Shown piece by piece: positions 42,952-49,925 of a stretch of DNA of 64,000 bases. The stretch is from positions 310,001 to 374,000 of the forward strand of contig NZ_CP084703.1 of assembly GCF_020519665.1 (NCBI RefSeq). The letters run 5' to 3'. Position 1 is the first letter of the stretch; each line of letters opens with the position of its first letter. The notes under the pieces were generated by a model, which saw nothing but the letters and a program-made list of their open reading frames with translations, made no database searches and was not told where the DNA came from. The position numbers and the translations under genes are program-made. The stretch is from Bacillus shivajii (GTDB lineage: Bacteria > Bacillota > Bacilli > Bacillales > Salisediminibacteriaceae).

Positions 42952-43107
42952 ATAAACTTTGAGCGTAGTTTATTTGAACAATTCTATAATCACTTGTTGG
43001 CGTTTGCTCTGCCGGTTTATTTGGAGAAAGATTATTTTCGAAAAGTTGTAGTGTTATCCAGGTTCACAGAAGACACCGTGAAAGCGAACAAGGTGAGGGA
43101 ATTATAG
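42952..43107 (+). pseudogene. Protein-like frame with good ribosome site but ATA in place of a start
   Basis: After GGAGGTGTCTAAC, the expected start position reads ATA, followed by NFERSLFEQFYNHLL, AFALPVYLEKDYFRK and VVVLSRFTEDTVKAN to a stop. The 51 codons look coding in composition. The family is not recognised. It could be a decayed small gene, or the 5' piece of a larger lost gene. Confidence 0.35.
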
Positions 43108-43301
43108 ATGTTGCACTAGTTCCCAGGAGATAGGAGTATCTACTAGTAAAAAAATTGACTGAAATTATAAGCTATAAAGGAAAATCTTTCGTAAGGTAGC
43201 CGAATAAAAAGAAGTTTTAATTGTTTTACATTCGGTAAATATCCTTATTAAATAAGTTTCATCTTCCTACAATACGTAATCAAGGAAAAATTAGTAAATT
43301 C

Positions 43302-43840
43302 AGTTGACAAAACTTTATATATTTTGTAATATACCCATAGGGGTAATTGCGAGAAACAAAACAACAACATTCCTATTGAAGTGTTTGTCTAGTATTAACG
43401 CATCGTTTTAAGGCCCCTCATTATAAAGGGCGTAACATTTAATCAAAAGTTCAGATCCAAGGGTAGTTGACAAAACTTTATATGTTTTGTAATAAACCCG
43501 CAGGGGTAATTTTAATAAACAAAATAACAACATCCCTATTAAAGTGTTTGTCTAGTATTAACGCATCGTTTTAAGGCCCCTCATTATAGAGGGCGTAACA
43601 TTTAATCAAAGGTTCAGATCTAAGGGGGAGTTGACAAAACTTTATATGTTTTGTAATATACCCACAGGGGTAATGTTGAGGAACAAAAAAACAACATCCC
43701 TATTGAAGTGATTGTCTAGTATTAACGCATCGTTTTAAGGCCCCTCATTATAGAGGGCGTAACATTTAATCGAAGGTTCAGATCCAAGGGGAGTTGACAA
43801 AACTTTATATGTTTTGTAATATACCTATAGGGGTTATGGT
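43302..43840 (+). repeat. Array of tandem ~163-bp units, each with a CstR-type promoter
   Basis: Three full units and a fourth partial one are present. TTGACA boxes lie at 43304, 43467, 43631 and 43794 (steps 163, 164, 163). Each has a 17-bp spacer and TAATAT or TAATAA as the -10. Directly after, the inverted repeats read TACCCATAGGGGTA, an ACCCGCAGGGGTA variant, TACCCACAGGGGTA and TACCTATAGGGGTT. Each full unit then has TTGTCTAGTATTAACGCATC and a GGCCCCTC ... GAGGGCG hairpin. The fourth unit runs into the sulfur operon leader. Confidence 0.92.
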
Positions 43841-43852
43841 AATTATAACCCT
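43832..43852 (+). promoter_or_regulatory. Hairpin in the operon leader
   Basis: GGGTTAT pairs with ATAACCC across a 7-nt loop, just after the fourth CstR operator. It is followed by TAAAAAAATTT. Its role is unknown. Confidence 0.5.
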
Positions 43853-43872
43853 AAAAAAATTTAAGCGGAATA

Positions 43873-43888
43873 ATACCCCACTAGGTAT
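43873..43888 (+). promoter_or_regulatory. Additional CstR-like operator
   Basis: ATACCCCACTAGGTAT matches the ATACC-N6-GGTAT inverted repeat. It lies between the array and the first structural gene. Confidence 0.65.
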
Positions 43889-43980
43889 ATAGGTAAACCT
43901 TTATTGAACACACTAAACAAGATGATGTTCAGTCAGTTATTTAGAAATAATCCTTAAAATGTATTCAGGAGGAATGCGAT

Positions 43981-44550
43981 ATGAGTATTAAAGTAGATCA
44001 TGTATTAGATGCAAAAGGGTTAGCATGCCCAATGCCAATTGTTAAGACAAAGAAAAAGGTTGATGAATTAGAACCAGGGCAAGTGTTAGAAATTCAAGCA
44101 ACCGATCAAGGTTCACTAGCTGATATGCAAGGTTGGGCGAAAAACACAGGCCACCAGTATTTAGGATCTAAAGAAGATGGAGATGTACTCATTCATTACA
44201 TTCGTAAAGCAGACCCTAGTGAAGCAAAAGAAGAAACGACGTATCCACACGTCATAAATAATGATGAGCTTGAAGCAAAGTTGAAATCAGGAGATGACAT
44301 TAAAGTGATTGATGTTCGAGAACCAGCTGAATATGCATTCGCTAGAATTCCTAAAGCACAATCAATGCCATTAGGCGAGCTTGACTCACGAATTAAAGAG
44401 CTAAACGAAGATGATGACATTTATGTCGTTTGTCGTACAGGAAATCGTAGTAACATGGCCGCTCAATTACTAGAAGAAAGAGGCTTTAAAAATGTAACGA
44501 ACGTTAAGCCAGGAATGTCCGAATGGCAAGGCGAAACCGAGTCAGATTAA
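43981..44550 (+). CDS. TusA-rhodanese fusion sulfurtransferase (CstA-like)
   Basis: The protein has 189 residues from an ATG after TCAGGAGG. The N-terminal TusA domain has Cys16 in LDAKGLACPMPIVKTKKK. The C-terminal rhodanese (about residues 85-185) has VIDVREPAEYAFARIP and Cys151 in VVCRTGNRSNM. Fused TusA and rhodanese domains are also found in S. aureus CstA, a CstR target that accepts persulfide sulfur. Expression should be driven by the four-promoter array immediately upstream. Confidence 0.92.
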   Translation: MSIKVDHVLDAKGLACPMPIVKTKKKVDELEPGQVLEIQATDQGSLADMQGWAKNTGHQYLGSKEDGDVLIHYIRKADPSEAKEETTYPHVINNDELEAKLKSGDDIKVIDVREPAEYAFARIPKAQSMPLGELDSRIKELNEDDDIYVVCRTGNRSNMAAQLLEERGFKNVTNVKPGMSEWQGETESD

Positions 44551-44560
44551 CTCGCAAGAA

Positions 44561-44632
44561 CCATGCCAAAAACAGTGTTATAACAAAAAATTCAGGGACC
44601 AGGTCCCGTACAAATTTGTGAATGAATACTAA
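44561..44632. repeat. Duplicated intergenic block with GGGACC palindrome, copy 3
   Basis: AAGAACCATGCCAAAAACAG, then CAGGGACCAGGTCCCGTACA and AATTTGTGAATGAATACTA, run into AAGGAGG. The same block precedes the next gene at 45061-45139, so about 75 bp of the intergenic leader is duplicated. Confidence 0.85.
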
Positions 44633-44645
44633 GGAGGTTACAAAC

Positions 44646-45041
44646 ATGAGTAACAAAGTAGCGATTATTGCGGCAAACGGTGGTTTATTCGATGCCTATA
44701 AAGTATATAACTTGGCGACTGCCGCGGCAGCGTCTGGATCAGAAGTGACAGTATTCTTTACTTTTGAGGGGTTACAGCTCATTCATAAAGAAGGGCACAA
44801 GCAGCTTCCAATGCCTGAAGGAGCAGAGCATATGCAAGAAGGCTTCCAAAAAGCTAACGTTCCTTCTATTGAAGAACTTGTGACAACTGCACAAGACTTA
44901 GGAGTAAAATTTATCGGTTGTCAAATGACAATGGACGTTATGGACCTTGAAAAAGATGCATTCGTTGATGGAGTTGAAGTTGGCGGTGCAGCATCATTCC
45001 TAGATTTCGCGAAAGATGCAAATACAACATTAACGTTCTAA
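44646..45041 (+). CDS. DsrE-family sulfur-carrier protein
   Basis: The protein has 131 residues from the ATG after AAGGAGGTTACAAAC. It has a DsrE/F fold with VAIIAANGGLFDAYKVYNLATAAA and VTVFFTFEGLQLI. Cys92 in FIGCQMTMDVMDL is the presumed persulfide carrier. It lacks the insertion of the DsrE2 protein at 37191. It lies between the TusA-rhodanese and persulfide dioxygenase genes, so it is a likely intermediate in passing sulfur between them. Confidence 0.88.
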   Translation: MSNKVAIIAANGGLFDAYKVYNLATAAAASGSEVTVFFTFEGLQLIHKEGHKQLPMPEGAEHMQEGFQKANVPSIEELVTTAQDLGVKFIGCQMTMDVMDLEKDAFVDGVEVGGAASFLDFAKDANTTLTF

Positions 45042-45060
45042 TAAATTTGCCACAAAAGGG

Positions 45061-45139
45061 CAAGAACCATGCCAAAAACAGTGGAATAATTGAAATTTCA
45101 GGGACCAGGTCCCGTACAATTTTGTGAACGAATACCAAG
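45061..45139. repeat. Duplicated intergenic block with GGGACC palindrome, copy 4
   Basis: CAAGAACCATGCCAAAAACA, CAGGGACCAGGTCCCGTACA and ATTTTGTGAACGAATACC run into AAGGGAGG. It is nearly the same block as at 44561, again ending just before a ribosome binding site. Confidence 0.85.
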
Positions 45140-45153
45140 GGAGGTACTTTACT

Positions 45154-46293
45154 ATGAGTATGAAACCAATGACTGCTAAAGAACTTGGGAATAAGGTAAT
45201 TAATCGTGAAGAAATCTTCATTTTAGATGTTCGTAACACCGATGCATTTGATGATTGGAGAATCGAAGGGGAAGGCGTACACATTATTAACAAGCCGTAC
45301 TTCGACCTTATGGATGGAGTAGACGACATTCTTGATCAACTTCCAACAGATAAGCCGCTTTTAGTTGTGTGTGCGAAAGAAGGATCGTCTCAATTTGTAG
45401 CTGACCAAATCGTTGAAGCGCAAGACGTAGAACGTGACGTTCATTATTTAGAAGGTGGAATGAAGTCTTGGAGTGAACATTTAGAGCCGGTAAAGCTTGG
45501 TGACTTAAAAGATGGCGGAGAGATTTATCAATTTGTCCGTCTAGGTAAAGGATGTCTTTCTTACCTTGTTGTATCAAACGGTGAGGCAGCAATTATCGAT
45601 TCTGCACGTATGACAGAGCCATACGAAGAATTCCTTAAAGAACACAACTTAACATTAAAGCATGTCATCGACACGCACCTACACGCAGACCACATCTCTG
45701 GAGGACGTAAGCTTCGTGAGAAAACAAATGCAACGTACTGGCTGCCTCCAAAAGATGCAGAGGAAGTGACATTTGAATACGAAGCGCTTGAAGATGGCAA
45801 GGATATTAAAGTTGGAAACACAAAAGTGACAATCCATCCGATCTACTCACCGGGTCACACGATCGGAAGTACGTCAATGGTGATTGATGACCAATACTTG
45901 ATCTCAGGAGACATCCTGTTTATCGACTCCATCGGACGTCCTGACCTTGCTGGTAAAGCAGAAGACTGGGTTGCAGATCTTCGTAACACGCTTTACAGCA
46001 TCTATGCAGACTTAAGTGGAGAGCTTTACGTATTACCAGCTCACTTTGCAAAACATGAAGAGATGGATAGCCAAGGTCGTATTATGGAAAAGCTTGGTGT
46101 ACTTTTTGAGAAAAACCACGGTTTAAACATTGACGATGAAAGTGAATTCCGTAAAACTGTTTCAGAAAACTTACCACCACAACCAAATGCGTACCAAGAA
46201 ATTCGTCAAACAAACATGGGGAAAGTCGATCCATCAGATGAAGAACAAACAGAAATGGAAATTGGTCCAAATCGCTGTGCTGTAAGTGAATAA
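45154..46293 (+). CDS. Rhodanese-persulfide dioxygenase fusion
   Basis: The protein has 379 residues from the ATG after AAGGGAGG. The N-terminal rhodanese has [15 protein letters not shown] and Cys73 in [13 protein letters not shown]. The metallo-beta-lactamase-fold dioxygenase (about residues 125-370) has [11 protein letters not shown] (His175, His177, Asp179, His180), SPGHTIGS (His235) and [16 protein letters not shown] (Asp253). By analogy with ETHE1 the Fe(II) ligands are His175, His235 and Asp253. It oxidises low-molecular-weight persulfide to sulfite or, with the rhodanese, thiosulfate. S. aureus CstB has the domains in the other order, with dioxygenase first. Confidence 0.93.
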   Translation: MSMKPMTAKELGNKVINREEIFILDVRNTDAFDDWRIEGEGVHIINKPYFDLMDGVDDILDQLPTDKPLLVVCAKEGSSQFVADQIVEAQDVERDVHYLEGGMKSWSEHLEPVKLGDLKDGGEIYQFVRLGKGCLSYLVVSNGEAAIIDSARMTEPYEEFLKEHNLTLKHVIDTHLHADHISGGRKLREKTNATYWLPPKDAEEVTFEYEALEDGKDIKVGNTKVTIHPIYSPGHTIGSTSMVIDDQYLISGDILFIDSIGRPDLAGKAEDWVADLRNTLYSIYADLSGELYVLPAHFAKHEEMDSQGRIMEKLGVLFEKNHGLNIDDESEFRKTVSENLPPQPNAYQEIRQTNMGKVDPSDEEQTEMEIGPNRCAVSE

Positions 46294-46386
46294 TAATAGA
46301 TAAAGAAGATGCTTGGGCAGTCGCCATACCGGCGTCTCCGCCAAACCACAATAAAACTCGTGAAAAACGAAAGGGGAATATTAAAA

Positions 46387-46614
46387 ATGGAAAGTACAAA
46401 AGTATTAGACGCTAAAGGGTTAGCTTGTCCAATGCCAGTCGTAAAGGTAAAAAAAGAAATGGACACATTAAACGCAGGTGACATTCTCGAAGTACACGTA
46501 ACGGATAAAGGAGCAAAAGCTGACCTTCCAGCATGGGCAAAATCATCAGGTAACGAGTTTCTTAAAGATACAGAAGAAGACGGTGTCCTTAAATTCTGGT
46601 TAAAAAAATCTTAA
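46387..46614 (+). CDS. tusA: TusA-family sulfur carrier
   Basis: The protein has 75 residues from the ATG after GAAAGGGGAATAT. Cys13 in LDAKGLACPMPVVKVKKEM is the sulfur-carrying residue. The C-terminus VLKFWLKKS is a normal TusA end. It is nearly a copy of the N-terminal domain of the TusA-rhodanese fusion in the same operon (KVLDAKGLACPMP in both). It probably shuttles sulfur among the operon's rhodanese and DsrE proteins. Confidence 0.92.
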   Translation: MESTKVLDAKGLACPMPVVKVKKEMDTLNAGDILEVHVTDKGAKADLPAWAKSSGNEFLKDTEEDGVLKFWLKKS

Positions 46615-46635
46615 ACTAATAAATAGAATGTTCAT

Positions 46636-46680
46636 AAAATTGTCGGGGACCAGGTCCCCGACAATTTTGTGAACATCCGT
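46636..46680. repeat. Palindromic element, GGGACC-A-GGTCCC core, copy 5
   Basis: AAAATTGTCGGGGACC and its exact complement GGTCCCCGACAATTTT surround a single A, a 16-bp perfect palindrome. TGTGAACATCC follows. It separates the tusA gene from the transporter gene. Confidence 0.9.
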
Positions 46681-46705
46681 ATTAGAGGGAAGTAGGTGAC
46701 TAATA

Positions 46706-48388
46706 ATGCGTTCTTGGTTTCCTTTACTAGATACGCTTTCAAAACATTATGACTTAAGAAAAGACTTACGTGGCGACTTAAATGCAGGTCTTATAGTTGC
46801 GATCATGCTCATTCCTCAAGGGATGGCATATGCGATGCTTGCTGGATTGCCACCTGTTATAGGTCTTTATGCTTCAACAATCCCACTCATTATATATGCA
46901 CTTTTTGGTACATCAAGACAGCTTGCAGTAGGCCCTGTCGCCATGGTCTCATTACTTGTTTTTACCGGAGTATCCGGTCTTGCTGAACCAGGGACAGACG
47001 AATATATTTCATACGTATTGCTCCTTGCCTTACTCGTTGGTGTTATTCAGCTCCTTTTAGGTGTCTTTAAATTAGGAGCAATCACAAAATTCATCTCTCA
47101 TGCTGTTATAAGTGGTTTTACATCTGCGGCAGCAATCATCATCGGTTTCAGCCAACTAAAGCATTTACTAGGTGTTGACTTAGGGAATTCAAAAAATATC
47201 TTTGTGCTTTTGTATGAAGCAGTCCGACAAATCTCAAGTGTCCATCTCCCAACTGTCCTTATAGGTCTAATCAGCATAGTCATTCTCTTTTTACTGAAAA
47301 AGAAGGTGCCAAAGATACCAGGTCCACTTGTGGTTGTCGTTCTTTCCATTGTTTTTGTCCAAATTCTCGACATCCATGATGCTGGAGTGAAAATTGTTGG
47401 TGACATTCCACAAGGCTTACCGAGCCTTTCGATCCCAATGATCAACCCTTCAGTTATTACAGCACTCCTGCCAATCGCGATAACGATATCAATTATTGCC
47501 TTCGTTGAGTCATACGCAATGGCAAAAGTGATTGCAACGAAAGAAAAATATCCGATTGAACCGAATCAAGAGCTCCGTGCGTTAGGGGTGGCGAACATTG
47601 GAACGAGCTTCTTCTCTGGTTTTCCAGTCACTGGTGGATTCTCCCGTTCAGCTGTAAACTACGATGCTGGTGCAAAGTCAGGGCTGGCCACTATGTTTAC
47701 CGCCATTTTTATTATTATTACGTTGCTCTTTTTCACTTCGTGGTTTTATTACTTACCACAGGCGGTACTTGCCGCGATCATTATCGTTGCTGTTTATGGA
47801 TTAATCGATGTGAAAGAATTGAAACATCTTTGGGAAGTCAAACGAGTCGATGCGATGTCGTTATTCGTAACATTTATCGCGACACTAATGATTGGGATCG
47901 AAGCAGGTATTGCCATTGGAGTCGTCTTTTCACTCGCTGTTTTCATATACAGAAGTGGAAAGCCACATATAGCCCAACTTGGTTGGGTTGAAGATTTAGG
48001 TGTATATCGTAACGTCAAACGCTTTCCAGAGGCGAAAACAGATGAGAGCACGCTCATTATCCGGATTGATTCAGCACTATATTTTGCAAACATGGCTTAT
48101 ATAGAGGAGAAGCTTCGTAATTATTTAACAAACAACCGTAACGTAACCGATGTCATTTTAGATTTTTCCGCAGTCAACGATATGGATGCTGTTGCCATTG
48201 ATGAGCTTGATGAATGGGTCACGCATGAAAATGAACAAGGTATTAACGTTTATTTCGCTACTGTGAAAGGGCCTGTAAGAGATCTCTTGAAAAAAGCAAC
48301 GTTCGGAAAAAAATATGAAGATAACATTGTTCATACGATTGATGAAGCGTTCGCCAAAATTGAAAGAGGTGATGGCAATGAACGTTGA
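46706..48388 (+). CDS. SulP-family anion transporter with STAS domain
   Basis: The protein has 560 residues. The transport domain (about 1-430) has DLNAGLIVAIMLIPQGMAYAML, GLPPVIGLYAS and FSGFPVTGGFSRSAVNYDAGAKS, all SulP hallmarks. The C-terminal STAS domain (about 445-555) has VILDFSAVNDMDAVAIDELD. SulP proteins carry sulfate, sulfite-like anions or bicarbonate. Here either sulfite/sulfate export after persulfide oxidation or bicarbonate uptake paired with carbonic anhydrase is plausible. The 3' end overlaps the carbonic anhydrase gene by 11 bp. Confidence 0.9.
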   Translation: MRSWFPLLDTLSKHYDLRKDLRGDLNAGLIVAIMLIPQGMAYAMLAGLPPVIGLYASTIPLIIYALFGTSRQLAVGPVAMVSLLVFTGVSGLAEPGTDEYISYVLLLALLVGVIQLLLGVFKLGAITKFISHAVISGFTSAAAIIIGFSQLKHLLGVDLGNSKNIFVLLYEAVRQISSVHLPTVLIGLISIVILFLLKKKVPKIPGPLVVVVLSIVFVQILDIHDAGVKIVGDIPQGLPSLSIPMINPSVITALLPIAITISIIAFVESYAMAKVIATKEKYPIEPNQELRALGVANIGTSFFSGFPVTGGFSRSAVNYDAGAKSGLATMFTAIFIIITLLFFTSWFYYLPQAVLAAIIIVAVYGLIDVKELKHLWEVKRVDAMSLFVTFIATLMIGIEAGIAIGVVFSLAVFIYRSGKPHIAQLGWVEDLGVYRNVKRFPEAKTDESTLIIRIDSALYFANMAYIEEKLRNYLTNNRNVTDVILDFSAVNDMDAVAIDELDEWVTHENEQGINVYFATVKGPVRDLLKKATFGKKYEDNIVHTIDEAFAKIERGDGNER

Positions 48389-48950
48389 AACGTTACGAGA
48401 GAAAAACCAAGAATTTATAAAGCGTATGAATGAGATTGATCCGGATTTTTTTTCAAAACTACAAGAAGGTCAAAAACCTGAATTCTTTATGATATCTTGT
48501 AGTGATTCAAGGGTAAGTCCGTCAGTCATTACGGGAATGCCACTTGGGAAAATGTTGATACACCGTAATGTTGCAAATCAGGTGAGTCATGATGATGAGA
48601 GCCTTGCAACAGGCTTATACTATGCGCTTCACTATTTAAAGGTCAGTTACATTATTATTATTGGGCACACTGGTTGTGGTGGAATCGATGCTGCTTGGAA
48701 TGAATATGAGGATGAAGAAATGAAGTCATGGCTTTCACATATTCAAGACAGTTTACCTCGTAAAGGGGATGGCGCTTGTTCCTCGAAGAGTTTAGCTACA
48801 CATAACGTGTTGGCTCAAGTGGAAAATATGAAAAGTCATCCTGTATACTTGGAGCATGGACACAACGTTCCTGTGATTGGAATGGTTTTTGACTTAACAA
48901 ATGGCGAGCTTCAGTTTGTAACTAGTGAAATGATAAAAGCGATAAACTAA
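48378..48950 (+). CDS. Beta-type carbonic anhydrase
   Basis: The protein has 190 residues from the ATG 6 nt after GAGGTG, inside the end of the SulP gene. Zinc ligands are Cys41 and Asp43 with Arg45 in ISCSDSRVSP, then His97 and Cys100 in IGHTGCGGID. It interconverts CO2 and bicarbonate in the cytoplasm. Overlap with a SulP transporter suggests that the transporter handles bicarbonate or that the pair buffers anion transport. Sequence does not decide between these. Confidence 0.92.
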   Translation: MNVETLREKNQEFIKRMNEIDPDFFSKLQEGQKPEFFMISCSDSRVSPSVITGMPLGKMLIHRNVANQVSHDDESLATGLYYALHYLKVSYIIIIGHTGCGGIDAAWNEYEDEEMKSWLSHIQDSLPRKGDGACSSKSLATHNVLAQVENMKSHPVYLEHGHNVPVIGMVFDLTNGELQFVTSEMIKAIN

Positions 48951-48975
48951 GTTTAAAGGATAGGAGAGAGTTTGA

Positions 48976-49542
48976 ATGGCAGGTCACAGGTTTAATCCCG
49001 AAAAAGCAGAACGGTTATTAGATCCGAAAAGAAAAGAACTGATCGACTCAGAATGGGTTGCTGATTTATTAGCATTGCCGGCAGAAGGAAATGCCGCGGA
49101 TTTAGGAGCGGGAAATGGGTATTTCACATTACCACTCGCTGAACGTACGAAAGGTGAAGTTTATGCGGTCGATGTTGAACCGGAAATGCTCGGGATGCTA
49201 GGCGTTAGAGCGACAGAGCAAGGCTTTGAAAACGTAGGGTTTATTGAAGCAGATTTAGAGGAGATTCCTCTAGCAGACGAGTGTGTCGATAGTATTGTCG
49301 CAGCCTTTGTGATGCATGAAGTTGATGATCGTGTGAAAGCATTTCATGAAATAAAGCGAATGCTCCGTGATGGTGGTAAAGCAGCGATTGTTGAGTGGGC
49401 AAGAGTTGAGGGCGAAGTTGGTCCACCTTTACATGAGCGACTAGCACCTGAAGAGCTCAAAAAAGATATCGAATCGGCAGGATTAAAAGTAAATGAAACG
49501 TTTGAAACGCATGACGTTTATACGATTTTAGTGGAAAAATAA
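48976..49542 (+). CDS. Class I SAM-dependent methyltransferase
   Basis: The protein has 188 residues. Motif I is AADLGAGNGYFTLPLAERT, motif II the acidic VYAVDVEPEMLGML, and the later motif SIVAAFVMHEVDDRVKAFHEIKRMLRDGGKAAIVEW. The fold is ubiE-like. It is the last gene of the sulfur run, 25 bp after the carbonic anhydrase, behind AAGGATAGGAGAG. A thiol or sulfide methyltransferase role would suit the context but is only inferred. Confidence 0.85.
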   Translation: MAGHRFNPEKAERLLDPKRKELIDSEWVADLLALPAEGNAADLGAGNGYFTLPLAERTKGEVYAVDVEPEMLGMLGVRATEQGFENVGFIEADLEEIPLADECVDSIVAAFVMHEVDDRVKAFHEIKRMLRDGGKAAIVEWARVEGEVGPPLHERLAPEELKKDIESAGLKVNETFETHDVYTILVEK

Positions 49543-49555
49543 TGATAGTTTATGG

Positions 49556-49601
49556 AGGATTGTCCGACGTGAAAAACACGGCTCGGGCAGTCCTTTTTTA
49601 T
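49556..49601 (+). terminator. Terminator of the sulfur operon
   Basis: GGATTGTCCGA pairs with TCGGGCAGTCC (one G-T pair) and is followed by TTTTTT. No other strong terminator lies between 43.98 and 49.56 kb, which supports one long transcript. Confidence 0.85.
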
Positions 49602-49925
49602 CTTGTAAATTATTATAACATTTTGTTTTTTAAGACAATTCCTGGTATATTATTCGTTATAACTAAGTGAAATAAATCATATTTGGGGGTGAATAAAGGC
49701 ATTCGTGTCATACATAAGGGGATTTCGGTTCTTGTAAAAGTGAAGAGGAGTAATTGTTTCTGGATGGAAAGTAGTGGAGTGCTTTAACACTTTAACTTTA
49801 TTGCTTTTATGTGATACAGTGTTAGTTATATCAAAATTCATTTCTTTCGTAAGTTATGTGAGCGAACGTTCAGTCGACAGATGTAAGAATCTATATCACC
49901 ATTGAATAAAAATAGGAGGGATAAA
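49602..49925. other. Leader region before nhaC
   Basis: About 320 bp have no convincing gene. A 32-codon frame from a GTG at 49689 lacks correct spacing to its GGGGG. A small palindrome GAACGTTC lies at 49864. No known sodium or pH riboswitch was recognised. Confidence 0.4.

Noticed and set aside
43302-43840. CRISPR or rRNA-like repeat array
   Set aside because: The repeated units are about 163 bp, contiguous and contain promoters; no variable spacers exist.
49689-49787. 32-codon leader frame before nhaC
   Set aside because: The GTG overlaps its putative GGGGG site and the peptide shows no feature of a regulatory leader.
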